Translations under genes and position numbers: made by a program
Notes under the pieces: model-generated
The model's database searches: none
Seen by the model: the letters and a program-made list of their open reading frames with translations, nothing else
Told to the model about the DNA's origin: nothing
Part shown: piece by piece, positions 1 through 7,195 of the stretch
How the letters are laid out: each line of letters starts with the position of its first letter
Position numbering within the stretch: the first letter of the stretch is position 1
From: Chitinophagaceae bacterium
GTDB taxonomy: Bacteria; Bacteroidota; Bacteroidia; Chitinophagales; Chitinophagaceae
DNA: 17,313 nucleotides
Direction: 5' to 3'
Assembly: GCA_947483345.1 (NCBI GenBank)
Contig: CANKNL010000026.1
Coordinates: 1 to 17,313, forward strand

Positions 1-2
1 AA

Positions 3-131
3 ATGGGTGACATGCAAAATAAGATGTCTGATCATCTGAAGCAGCAGTCCAATGCCCAAACCAATACGTCAACCGAAAAAGCCAGTAAGCCGGGTAAGAG
101 CGATTATATTGAGTTTGAGGAAGTGCGATAG
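3..131 (+). CDS. C-terminal tail of a DUF4834-like protein (5' truncated)
   Basis: The frame is open from the window edge to a TAG stop at 129-131 and encodes 42 visible residues. They are polar and low in complexity (Gln, Asn, Thr, Lys, Ser) and end in an acidic segment, DYIEFEEVR. Small Bacteroidota proteins of the DUF4834 type have one membrane helix, a disordered linker and a terminal motif resembling (D/E)Y(I/V)(D/E)(F/Y)EE(V/I). This tail fits that pattern, but the membrane part lies outside the window, so the family call is tentative. The gene converges on the HAD gene with a 49-base gap in which I see no clear hairpin. Confidence 0.45.
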   Translation: MGDMQNKMSDHLKQQSNAQTNTSTEKASKPGKSDYIEFEEVR

Positions 132-180
132 CTGTGTTTTTCCCAATTAGCCAAAGCGAATAAGAAAATTACCTTTTAGG

Positions 181-804
181 CTATATTGAACTGATCTCCA
201 GTAATTCTACTTTTTCTGTTGGTAAAAGATGGTGGGTTTTAAATCCCAAAAGCTTGGCTGTTTCAATATTGATCAGGGTATCGTCTATAAACAGGGTTTC
301 AGCTGCTTTTAAATTTTCATCCTGTAAAACAAATTCAAAAATTGGTATGCCTGGTTTCCGCAAACCAATTTCATTGCTATACCAAGCTTTAATGAAATAC
401 TCGTCCAGCAAGTGTTTCCCTGTTTCTTTAGTAAACAATTTTTTAAAATATTTTAAATGGATGCTATTCGTATTACTTAAGAGGTAAAGCTTATAATGGC
501 GGGCGATTTTGCTTAAAAAAGTAAGGCTATCTGTTCTAAAGCTCAAAATAAGGGCATTCCAGGCCTGATCGATTTCGGTATCTGTTATGTTCTTTTTTGT
601 TCTTTTTTTGATGGTTTTGTAAAAATCGGTTTCGCTTAGTTTTCCGGTTTCCAGTTTTTCAAAAAGCTGATCCGCTTTAAACTGAGAAAACATGTCTTCG
701 AAGTTTTCTATTCCAAGTTTTTTGAATGCCGCTACGCTTTTTTGATAATCAATATCAAGTAAAACGCCACCCAGATCGAAAATAATATTTTTAATTTCTG
801 TCAT
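181..804 (-). CDS. HAD-superfamily phosphatase, YihX-like
   Basis: The protein has 207 residues from the ATG at 804. An upstream in-frame ATG at 852 lies inside the tRNA gene and is rejected. The HAD motifs are in order: nucleophile motif FDLGGVLLD (Asp10), motif II LLSNTN (Ser110), motif III Lys150 in GLRKP, and motif IV IDD (Asp174, Asp175). The second Asp of the usual DxD is Gly12, as in YihX-type enzymes (FDLGNV), and the LSNTN, RKP and DD context also resembles E. coli YihX, an alpha-D-glucose-1-phosphate phosphatase. It is probably a cytosolic phosphatase of a small sugar phosphate or nucleotide; the substrate cannot be read from sequence. The start codon lies 7 bases after the T-run of the tRNA terminator, so expression may depend on read-through or on a promoter overlapping the hairpin. 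Confidence 0.85.
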   Translation of the reverse strand: MTEIKNIIFDLGGVLLDIDYQKSVAAFKKLGIENFEDMFSQFKADQLFEKLETGKLSETDFYKTIKKRTKKNITDTEIDQAWNALILSFRTDSLTFLSKIARHYKLYLLSNTNSIHLKYFKKLFTKETGKHLLDEYFIKAWYSNEIGLRKPGIPIFEFVLQDENLKAAETLFIDDTLINIETAKLLGFKTHHLLPTEKVELLEISSI

Positions 805-810
805 ACTATT

Positions 811-842
811 AAAAAAGCGCTCCAAATCTTTCGGAACGCTTT
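811..842 (-). terminator. Intrinsic terminator of the tRNA gene
   Basis: On the minus strand a 10-bp stem (842-833 pairing with 823-814, one G-T wobble) encloses a 9-nt loop and runs into six Ts. It begins two bases after the tRNA discriminator base. It ends 7 bases before the HAD start codon, so it also forms the leader of that gene. Confidence 0.85.
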
Positions 843-843
843 G

Positions 844-917
844 TGGGCCCACCTGGGCTCGAACCAGGGACCACCTGATTATGAGTCAGGTGCTCTAACC
901 AACTGAGCTATAGGCCC
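844..917 (-). tRNA. tRNA with CAU anticodon, probably tRNA-Ile2 (lysidine type)
   Basis: The 74-nt span includes the discriminator base. The cloverleaf is complete on the minus strand: acceptor GGGCCTA with TGGGCCC (one T-G pair), D arm GCTC/GAGC, anticodon stem CCTGA/TCAGG with loop CTCATAA, and T stem CCTGG/CCAGG with TTCGAGC. CCA is not encoded; the next bases are CAAAG. A CAU anticodon could mean elongator Met, initiator Met or Ile2. The acceptor pairs C4-G69 and C5-G68 are the reported positive determinants for TilS, and elongator tRNA-Met of E. coli has different pairs there. The first acceptor pair is G-C, against initiator tRNA. I therefore favour tRNA-Ile2, which reads AUA after lysidine modification; elongator Met is the alternative. 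Confidence 0.9.
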
Positions 918-949
918 TTTCTTCAGCTTGTTTATGAAGAATGAGGCTG

Positions 950-957
950 CAAATATA
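950..957 (-). promoter_or_regulatory. -7 box of the tRNA promoter (TATATTTG)
   Basis: An exact match to the Bacteroidota -7 consensus TAnnTTTG lies 33 bases upstream of the tRNA 5' end, predicting a leader of about 26 nt. The -33 element is poor. Confidence 0.5.
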
Positions 958-1024
958 ATCAAAGCTGTTTAATTTAACGCTTCATTAAATTATTTGCCGT
1001 TAATTTGCAACTTCAAAATTGATT

Positions 1025-1741
1025 ATGAAGAAATTAATATTTATTGTTTTTGCTTTGGTTACCGTTTTAACCGGCTCTGCTCAGGAGAAAAAAAAGAACG
1101 GGGGTTTTATGAATCGTACAGGCGACCATTTTATGCTGCAATTAACCAGCGACCATTGGATGGGTACACCTGATAGTATCAAAAACCGTATGACAGGTTT
1201 GGCCAGGGGCTTAAATGTTTATGTGATGCTTGACCAGCGTTTTAAAGGTAGTCCTAAATGGAGCGTTGCATTTGGTTTGGGTGTTGGTTCAAGCAGCATG
1301 TATTTTAAAAATCTTGTTATCGATATTAAGTCAAAAACAAATACCCTTCCTTTTAGAGGGGTTGACAGTGTTGACCATTTTAAAAAATATAAATTAGCTA
1401 CCGCCTTTTTAGAGATCCCATTGGAGTTACGTTTTACATTTGATCCGGAAAATGAAAGTAAAAGTATTAAAGCGGCCTTTGGTGTAAAAGTGGGTACCTT
1501 ATTAAATGTACATACTAAAGGAAAAACATTATTGGATAGGAATGGCGCCAGCTTAAATAATTATGCAGCAAAGGAAACCGGGAAAGGCTTTTTTAATTCT
1601 ACCAGACTTGCAGCCACTGCCAGGGTTGGTTATGGCAATTTTTCATTATTTGGAAGTTACCAGTTTAATAATATTTTTAAAGATGGGGTAGCAGCCGATA
1701 TAAAACTTTTTCAGGTTGGTTTAAACTTCAGCGGATTATAA
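1025..1741 (+). CDS. Secreted outer-membrane beta-barrel protein (PorT-like family)
   Basis: The protein has 238 residues from the ATG at 1025; a TTG two codons earlier is possible but less likely. Residues 1-20 form a signal peptide (MKK, hydrophobic core, SAQ cleavage site). The rest alternates hydrophobic and polar residues with repeated Gly and aromatic positions (for example SVAFGLGVGSSSMYF, FGVKVGTLLNV, RVGYGNFSLFGSYQF) and ends in LFQVGLNFSGL, the pattern of beta strands closing a small outer-membrane barrel. This suits the OMP_b-brl_2/PorT-like families common in Bacteroidota. No catalytic motif is visible and the specific role is unknown. The gene is followed at once by a strong terminator and stands alone. 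Confidence 0.7.
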   Translation: MKKLIFIVFALVTVLTGSAQEKKKNGGFMNRTGDHFMLQLTSDHWMGTPDSIKNRMTGLARGLNVYVMLDQRFKGSPKWSVAFGLGVGSSSMYFKNLVIDIKSKTNTLPFRGVDSVDHFKKYKLATAFLEIPLELRFTFDPENESKSIKAAFGVKVGTLLNVHTKGKTLLDRNGASLNNYAAKETGKGFFNSTRLAATARVGYGNFSLFGSYQFNNIFKDGVAADIKLFQVGLNFSGL

Positions 1742-1764
1742 GTCAGTTTGTTTTTTATATTTTT

Positions 1765-1793
1765 ATCCCCACGCTATGAGCGTGGGGATTTTT
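1765..1793 (+). terminator. Intrinsic terminator after the beta-barrel gene
   Basis: A perfect 10-bp GC-rich stem (1765-1774 with 1780-1789) with a TATGA loop is followed by a T-run to 1793. It sits 24 bases after the stop codon. Confidence 0.9.
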
Positions 1794-1794
1794 G

Positions 1795-1825
1795 TTTGCA
1801 ACTGTTTTGCAAACCCTTAACTTTG
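1795..1825 (+). promoter_or_regulatory. Promoter of the purF-like gene
   Basis: A TTTG at 1795-1798 and TAACTTTG at 1818-1825 are separated by 19 bases. This matches the Bacteroidota -33 TTTG and -7 TAnnTTTG pair with normal spacing. The start codon at 1842 implies a leader of only about 10 nt. Confidence 0.7.
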
Positions 1826-1841
1826 CAGCTCACTCCACATC

Positions 1842-3689
1842 ATGAGCGACGACATTAAACACGAATGCGGCCTTGCTTTCATTCGTCTTCGAAAGCCTTT
1901 TAGTTTTTATCAGCAGCAATATGGCACCGTCATGTACGGCCTTAATAAGCTTTATCTGTTAATGGAAAAACAACATAACCGGGGCCAGGATGGTGCTGGT
2001 ATTGCGGCTGTTAAATTAAATACTGAACCGGGCTATCCTTTTATGCACAGGTTGCGCAGTGGTGCCAATCAGCCAATAGCAGACCTGTTTGCCCAAATAG
2101 GTAAAGAAATAGAGGAAATAGAAAAACACCAGCCTGATATTAAAAATCATCCCGGCCTCATGAAAGGCCATCTTAATTATTTAGGCGAAGTGTTACTTGG
2201 GCATTTACGTTATGGCACACAGGGAAAAAATAACGCTGAATTTTGTCATCCATTCATTAAACGGCACACAATACCATCTCGTAATTTGGCTCTGGCCGGT
2301 AATTTTAACCTGGTAAATACCGAGGAACTTTTTGGTTTGGTAAATATTGATCCCGGAGAATTTCAACGGCAAAGCGATCTGGCGGCCATGATGGAGGTGT
2401 TGTATCATTTTTTGGTAAAAGCTGATGAAGCTTTTCCCGGAGAAATGGATATAGTAAAAGTTTTAAAAAAAGCGATCCCTTTATTTGATGGTGGTTTTAA
2501 TTTTAGTGGTATGTTGGGTAATGGAGATGCTTTTGTGATAAGAGATGCACACGGTATCCGTCCCTCATATTATTACATCAATGATGATGTGATTGTTGCG
2601 GCCAGTGAACGAGCCGCCATACGCACAGCTTTTCATTTAGAAGAAAATGAAGTAAAGGAGCTCATGCCTGGTCATGCGCTGATAGTTAAAGCTGATGGCA
2701 GCTATTCATTAGAACAGATCATAGAACCTAAAGAAAGAAAGGCCTGCAGTTTTGAACGCATTTATTTTAGCCGTGGTAGTGATGAAAAAATTTACAAAGA
2801 AAGAAATAAACTGGGTTATCTGTTAAGTGACACTGTTTTAAAAGCCATCGATTATGATCTTAAGAATACCATCTTTTCATTTATTCCCAATACGGCCGAA
2901 ACCGCTTTTTATGGCCTGATAAAAGGGGCAGAAGATTACCTGAATAAAATTAAGGTAGAGCGTATTTTAAGCTGGGGCAAAGCCTATGATGAGGAGAAAT
3001 TAACCGATATGATTAACCGCCGTATTCGTATTGAAAAAATTGCCATTAAGGATGTGAAGTTGCGGACTTTTATTACTGAAGACAGCAGTCGTAATGAAAT
3101 GGTACAGCATGTGTATGATATCACTTATGGTACGGTCAGAAAAAAATTAGATACACTGGTAGTTATAGACGACAGTATCGTGCGGGGTACCACTTTAAAA
3201 GAAAGTATCATCCGCATGTTATCGAGGCTGGAGCCTAAAAAAATTATCGTGGTTTCATCTGCACCTCAAATACGTTATCCGGATTGTTACGGTATTGATA
3301 TGAGTAAGATGGGTGATTTTATTGCCTTTAGAGCAGCTATTGAATTGTTGAACGATACCGGCCAGCAGCATACGTTGACCATCCTGCTTGATAAATGCAA
3401 AGCCTTGCAACGTAATAATCAGTTGCATACCGAAAATGTAGTCAGGCAGCTTTATAAAACTTTTACACCCGAAGACATCTCGGGTAAAATTGCTCAACTC
3501 ATTACTGCACCTGATATTCATATTCCTGTAAGTGTCATTTATCAAACTATAGAATCCTTGCATGAAGCATGCCCGACCAATTTAGGCGATTGGTATTTTA
3601 CCGGCAACTATCCTACACCGGGAGGTAACCGTGTATGCAACAAAGCCTTCATGAATTATATGGAAGGAAAGAATGTAAGAGGGTATTAG
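1842..3689 (+). CDS. purF: Amidophosphoribosyltransferase, long Bacteroidota form
   Basis: The product has 615 residues, against about 470-505 for classical PurF. It catalyses glutamine-dependent formation of phosphoribosylamine from PRPP, the first step of purine synthesis. The N-terminal class II glutaminase domain has Cys9 as nucleophile after an 8-residue leader (HECG resembles the B. subtilis propeptide junction EECG), HNRGQDGAG at 45-53, and GHLRYGTQG at 120-128 with Arg123. The phosphoribosyltransferase domain has VVIDDSIVRGTT at 440-451 as the PRPP loop. Extra length lies around residues 18-35, 62-110 and the C terminus. Of the four B. subtilis Fe-S cysteines only Cys302 is kept; the others align with Asp481, Gly582 and Tyr585 (neighbouring Cys482 is offset by one), so no cluster is expected. 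A second, canonical PurF elsewhere in the genome is possible. Confidence 0.85.
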   Translation: MSDDIKHECGLAFIRLRKPFSFYQQQYGTVMYGLNKLYLLMEKQHNRGQDGAGIAAVKLNTEPGYPFMHRLRSGANQPIADLFAQIGKEIEEIEKHQPDIKNHPGLMKGHLNYLGEVLLGHLRYGTQGKNNAEFCHPFIKRHTIPSRNLALAGNFNLVNTEELFGLVNIDPGEFQRQSDLAAMMEVLYHFLVKADEAFPGEMDIVKVLKKAIPLFDGGFNFSGMLGNGDAFVIRDAHGIRPSYYYINDDVIVAASERAAIRTAFHLEENEVKELMPGHALIVKADGSYSLEQIIEPKERKACSFERIYFSRGSDEKIYKERNKLGYLLSDTVLKAIDYDLKNTIFSFIPNTAETAFYGLIKGAEDYLNKIKVERILSWGKAYDEEKLTDMINRRIRIEKIAIKDVKLRTFITEDSSRNEMVQHVYDITYGTVRKKLDTLVVIDDSIVRGTTLKESIIRMLSRLEPKKIIVVSSAPQIRYPDCYGIDMSKMGDFIAFRAAIELLNDTGQQHTLTILLDKCKALQRNNQLHTENVVRQLYKTFTPEDISGKIAQLITAPDIHIPVSVIYQTIESLHEACPTNLGDWYFTGNYPTPGGNRVCNKAFMNYMEGKNVRGY

Positions 3690-3697
3690 ATTGTTTC

Positions 3698-3726
3698 AAA
3701 AATAAAAAAATCGCGTTTTATTTTTT
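3698..3726. terminator. Possible bidirectional A/T hairpin between convergent genes
   Basis: The 10-bp A/T-only inverted repeat (3698-3707 with 3716-3725) has T-runs on either strand and lies between the convergent purF-like and nuclease genes. The lack of G-C pairs makes it weak. Confidence 0.35.
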
Positions 3727-3750
3727 CGGGATGGCGATAAACAAAATTTG

Positions 3751-4545
3751 TTACCCAAAAATTTCATTTAACAACCCTGCTAAATGCACGCCTGCTCTTA
3801 AAAGCTGTTGATTAACAATGCCGATATATTTAAAATTGTACCTATACTCTAAGTTTTCATCTGGTTTAATATCGGTATAAATTTTTTCTGCAAACTGATA
3901 AGATTGCCATATCCATGCACTTACCGGTTCTGCCTGCCATTCCTTTCTTAGCGATTTGGTAGTAAAATTTATTGATGTTGCATACTCTGTATAACTCAGT
4001 TGTTGAAAATCTATAAGCTTTGAGTCCCAAACCGAATGCAGATTAGAAGGGTCCTTAAACCAGCTAACCTTTACTTTATTACCACCCAAATCTTCAAGCC
4101 GGCCAATGTGCATGGGCTGATGAAGGTCGCCGGCAATATGTATCAAAAAGCGCAGATACAAAACTTTTTTGTCGGATTCCAAGTCTTTATTTTTTAGTTG
4201 TGCTATTAACCAGTTGATTTTTGTGTAGGCATCGGTAAGCGTATCCGCTGCCAAATAACTATGTATTTCCGATTCGCTTTGTCCGCCTTTTAAATTAATA
4301 TAATGCCAGGGACCCATATAATTATATGATGGATCAGATTTTATAAAATCAGGCCAGTTGCTTGTCATGGCAACAGATTCGTTACCCAATATTTTAAAAA
4401 TTTCTTTTTTTGTGTTTTTAGTGAGATAGGAATCCGCGATTTGACCTACAATGCGATGCCCCAAAGTACCCCAGGCCATACTGCAAAAAGGGATATATAA
4501 AAACAAGGCAAGTAAAACTGTTTTTTTAAACTGATTTATGTTCAT
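3751..4545 (-). CDS. Secreted S1/P1-type zinc nuclease
   Basis: The protein has 264 residues. A signal peptide ends at about residue 24 (CSMA before Trp25), leaving Trp as the mature N terminus; in this family the N-terminal Trp amine itself ligates zinc. All nine metal ligands known from P1 nuclease can be assigned: Trp25, His30, Asp66 (WPD), His81 (WHYIN), His136 and Asp140 (HIAGDLHQPMH), His146, His170 and Asp174 (HSVWD). The enzyme should cleave single-stranded DNA and RNA, and perhaps 3'-mononucleotides, in the periplasm or outside the cell, probably for nutrient scavenging. Length matches the family. The gene has its own -7 box 17 bases upstream and follows a phytase-like lipoprotein gene on the same strand, which could also point to phosphate acquisition, but that link is inference. 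Confidence 0.93.
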   Translation of the reverse strand: MNINQFKKTVLLALFLYIPFCSMAWGTLGHRIVGQIADSYLTKNTKKEIFKILGNESVAMTSNWPDFIKSDPSYNYMGPWHYINLKGGQSESEIHSYLAADTLTDAYTKINWLIAQLKNKDLESDKKVLYLRFLIHIAGDLHQPMHIGRLEDLGGNKVKVSWFKDPSNLHSVWDSKLIDFQQLSYTEYATSINFTTKSLRKEWQAEPVSAWIWQSYQFAEKIYTDIKPDENLEYRYNFKYIGIVNQQLLRAGVHLAGLLNEIFG

Positions 4546-4561
4546 GTGAAAAATTTATACT

Positions 4562-4569
4562 CAAAGTTA
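4562..4569 (-). promoter_or_regulatory. -7 box for the S1/P1 nuclease gene (TAACTTTG)
   Basis: The box matches TAnnTTTG exactly and lies 16 bases upstream of the start codon, so the leader would be about 10 nt. The -33 region is T-rich without a clear TTTG. Confidence 0.5.
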
Positions 4570-4618
4570 GCTTAATGATACTGATTTTAAAACCCGGTTA
4601 TCAATTATTCCACCTTTC

Positions 4619-5767
4619 TTAAAAAACCTCAAACAACAATACCTGTGCCTTTTCTAAGGCACTAAAATTATTATCTGCAATAAATATCAGGGTTTTATGA
4701 CCATTAGGTAAAAGTGGCCCAAAAGTTACGCCTTCAATATTATCGGTGTAAATACCAAGGCTATCCATATTTAAAAGCAACGTTTTTTTAACTGCCTTAA
4801 AATAGGGTTTGTCTTTCAGTGATAGTAAACTGATATCTGTAGCGTCTTCAAAATCGGCAATGAAAAGTTTTATAGTGCACGGAATTCTTCCTGTGGAAAA
4901 AGAACGCTCCATGACCAATAATTTATTATTACCAATATACAATATTTCGGAAACCCCATTTACTTTAAATGCGGTTTCGGGTTTGGCTTCATAAGCAACA
5001 GGCTCCAATTTATACGCATATTGCGCTGTACATTTTTTATTGGCCACATTAAATTTTAATATTCTGATAAACGTATTGTGATCTGCCACATCTGCTTTTG
5101 GACCGTCTTCATATAAAGGCTCTTCAACATTTACATACAGGGTTTTAAAATTTTCGTTGTAACTAATTCCCTCGAATACCCCATTTCTTCTGGGGCCATT
5201 TTCTGTACTCTGCATTTTTAAGTTGTCGGGTATAATAAAGCGGTCTACATATTTTCCATCTGGTTGGATCATTATAATGGCCGGATCATTTAATACAGTG
5301 TCTTGCATGTTCACTATTCTTTCTCCTTCGCTACTCCAAATTAAATGCCCGGTATTTGGATTGTAACGTATAGCCTCGGGGTCGGGTGTTTTAAAGCGAT
5401 CCTGTTTACTGTCGGGATAAGGTTTGCCATCAGCTTGTAACAAATGGTGTACATTTGTAAAAATTAAACTGTCAATACCTTGTTGTGTAAAAAATAATTC
5501 AGCAGTATAAAAACGAGCAGCATTTTTTTCACTGCGGTCGTCACTAATCAAATAAAATAAGTTGTTTTTAAAATCATAGTCTATTCCGGATAAGCCACCT
5601 ACCAGCGTATTTTTATAACTAAAATTATACGGTATTTCATAGCCCCCCAGATACTTAATATTATCGACATTTGGCTGTACCTGATTTAACTTTTTTGTAG
5701 AAGTGCATGAACAGCATATCAGTACTACTATACTAAATAAAAATATTCGAAATTTAAAATACGGCAT
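4619..5767 (-). CDS. Phytase-like (esterase-like activity of phytase family) lipoprotein
   Basis: The protein has 382 residues. The N terminus is a lipoprotein-type signal (hydrophobic segment, then ICCSC with Cys19 or Cys21 as the lipidated residue). The remainder reads as a beta-propeller-like fold with the hallmarks of the Phytase-like family (PF13449): LGGYEIPY near the start, GGLSGIDYD, DPEAIRYNP, GVFEGISY, and DNIEGVTFGP with IFIADNNF close to the end. The Glu of EAI, EGI and EGV recurs as in that family. Enzymatic activity is rarely shown for such proteins, so 'esterase/phytase' is a family label, not a demonstrated function. It is probably anchored to an envelope membrane. It lies 73 bases upstream of the nuclease gene and diverges from the SixA gene. 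Confidence 0.8.
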   Translation of the reverse strand: MPYFKFRIFLFSIVVLICCSCTSTKKLNQVQPNVDNIKYLGGYEIPYNFSYKNTLVGGLSGIDYDFKNNLFYLISDDRSEKNAARFYTAELFFTQQGIDSLIFTNVHHLLQADGKPYPDSKQDRFKTPDPEAIRYNPNTGHLIWSSEGERIVNMQDTVLNDPAIIMIQPDGKYVDRFIIPDNLKMQSTENGPRRNGVFEGISYNENFKTLYVNVEEPLYEDGPKADVADHNTFIRILKFNVANKKCTAQYAYKLEPVAYEAKPETAFKVNGVSEILYIGNNKLLVMERSFSTGRIPCTIKLFIADFEDATDISLLSLKDKPYFKAVKKTLLLNMDSLGIYTDNIEGVTFGPLLPNGHKTLIFIADNNFSALEKAQVLLFEVF

Positions 5768-5918
5768 AAGTTGTTTTACCTGTAAAGTTGGGCAAGTTTA
5801 GTTTTATAAATGCAGGATTGCCAAATAATTTTATACTTTTATAATCTCAGGTAATGGGTAACCCGTGTACGACTACTTATTACAGATAAGCACGGTAATA
5901 CGTTATAAAATCAGAATA

Positions 5919-6413
5919 TTGAAAATAATTTATATCATTCGCCATGCCAAAAGCGATCAGCGTTTTTGGGGTAACGACTTTGAGCGCCCACTCAATGAAA
6001 AAGGGTATTCTGATGCCCGCATGATGGCCAAACGATTACTGGAGAAGCAATTAAAAATTGACACCTTAGTAGCCAGTCCTGCCGTTAGAGCACAAAAAAC
6101 GGCCGAATTATTTGCAGAAACCTTACAAATGCCTACTGCAGATATCCTTTATATCTCTGCACTTTATCATGCACCTGCCGAAATTTTTTACGATGTTTTA
6201 GCCGACCTGCCAGATAGCAGTAATGCTGTAGCGCTCTTTTCGCACAACCCTGGAATAACCCATTTTGTAAACTCCCTGGCAGTTAAAGTAGATATTGACA
6301 ATATGCCCACCTGTGCCATTTTTGCTATCAGGGCAGATATTGGACATTGGACTGAATTTTTTAAAGCAAAAAAAGAATATTTGTTTTTTGATTATCCTAA
6401 AAATAATCCCTGA
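5919..6413 (+). CDS. SixA-type phosphohistidine phosphatase (histidine phosphatase superfamily)
   Basis: The product has 164 residues from a TTG start at 5919. The reading frame stays open upstream to a GTG at 5865, but SixA proteins begin a few residues before the RHAKS motif, and TTG gives MKIIYIIRHAKSD, so the shorter form is preferred. Catalytic features are Arg8-His9 (phospho-accepting His), the SPAVRAQKTAE helix at 54-64, and the second His109 in FSHNPGITHF. SixA enzymes remove phosphate from histidine phosphotransfer proteins, but many homologues act on unknown small molecules, so the substrate is open. It is a cytosolic protein. The gene is divergent from the phytase-like gene; no clear -7 box is visible upstream. 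Confidence 0.85.
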   Translation: MKIIYIIRHAKSDQRFWGNDFERPLNEKGYSDARMMAKRLLEKQLKIDTLVASPAVRAQKTAELFAETLQMPTADILYISALYHAPAEIFYDVLADLPDSSNAVALFSHNPGITHFVNSLAVKVDIDNMPTCAIFAIRADIGHWTEFFKAKKEYLFFDYPKNNP

Positions 6414-6430
6414 CTGATCAATTTTTATTT

Positions 6431-6490
6431 TTATTAAACAACCAAACAAATATTATTGTCGTTTGTATTAGTATTAATGGTGTTTAATAA
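6431..6490. repeat. Perfect 10-bp inverted repeat between the SixA and unknown secreted genes
   Basis: TTATTAAACA at 6431-6440 is exactly inverted at 6481-6490, with 40 bases between. Inside, CC/GG and CAAAC/GTTTG could extend the pairing. It follows the SixA stop by 17 bases. It may be a 3' hairpin or an operator; no long T-run follows it directly. Confidence 0.5.
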
Positions 6491-6550
6491 TGACTATTAG
6501 ATACTGATAAAAAAATATTTTTTAATGCCGGCACCAAGTTTTAATTAATC

Positions 6551-7195
6551 ATGATGAAAAAATTATTTGTTTTTACTGCCTGTTGTCTGTCCCTTAATGG
6601 CTTTAGCCAAAATAGAGATTATTTAGTAAAAAATAACGGGGATACCATTTGGGGCCCTATTAAACTGAAGCATAATTTATTTTATGTAAGCAGTGAGCCC
6701 CCTTTGGAGATTAATGTTGACGATGTGAGCAAAATTAAATGTGAGCAATTCAAAGGCCATACCGTTTTTCACAGTAACCTGTTACTATACGCCGATAATC
6801 TGGCAGACCTGGAATTGGATTTTATAAAAAAAGGAGTTGTTGACACCGTACTGATATTGGATGAAATTTATTCTACACCAAAAATTAATTTATACTTTGC
6901 CATGAGTGATTTTAAAATTCCTTTTTATTTTTACAAAACTCCTAATGACCCCAAACCTGTGCAATTGGTGGTCAGGTATTACCTTCAGGGAGGACTTGAT
7001 AATTACACTAATGACCGGGCCAGGTACCGGGGCGACAAATCGAAAGTAATGATTGTTGAAGACAAAGGATACGTTAACCAGTTACAGGCGATAATGGGTG
7101 ATTGCAAAAAAATACCTGAAACGATGTGGGAGCTGTTGTCTTACCGTGATTATAGTTTGAAGCAAGTTATTAAAAAATATAACAAGTGTAAATGA
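6551..7195 (+). CDS. Secreted protein of unknown function
   Basis: I do not recognise the specific family. The protein has 214 residues with a clear signal peptide (MMKK, hydrophobic segment, NGFSQ cleavage near residue 20). The mature part begins with NRDYLVKNNGDTIWGPIKL, similar to the 'NGDTIxGxI' start seen in several uncharacterised secreted Bacteroidota proteins. It is predicted to be mainly beta strand in the first half (YVSSEPPLEINVDDV, DTVLILDEIY), with charged helices at the end. No catalytic residues stand out. The start may be the second ATG (6554). The TGA stop abuts the TGA stop of the convergent EamA gene with no base between them. Confidence 0.7.
   Translation: MMKKLFVFTACCLSLNGFSQNRDYLVKNNGDTIWGPIKLKHNLFYVSSEPPLEINVDDVSKIKCEQFKGHTVFHSNLLLYADNLADLELDFIKKGVVDTVLILDEIYSTPKINLYFAMSDFKIPFYFYKTPNDPKPVQLVVRYYLQGGLDNYTNDRARYRGDKSKVMIVEDKGYVNQLQAIMGDCKKIPETMWELLSYRDYSLKQVIKKYNKCK

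Noticed and set aside
805..852. N-terminal extension of the HAD phosphatase starting at the ATG at 852
   Set aside because: It would run through the tRNA 3' end and the terminator hairpin; the family N terminus begins at the ATG at 804, just before IIFDLGG.
3255..3563. 102-codon frame on the minus strand inside the purF-like gene
   Set aside because: It is antisense to conserved PurF sequence and resembles no protein family.
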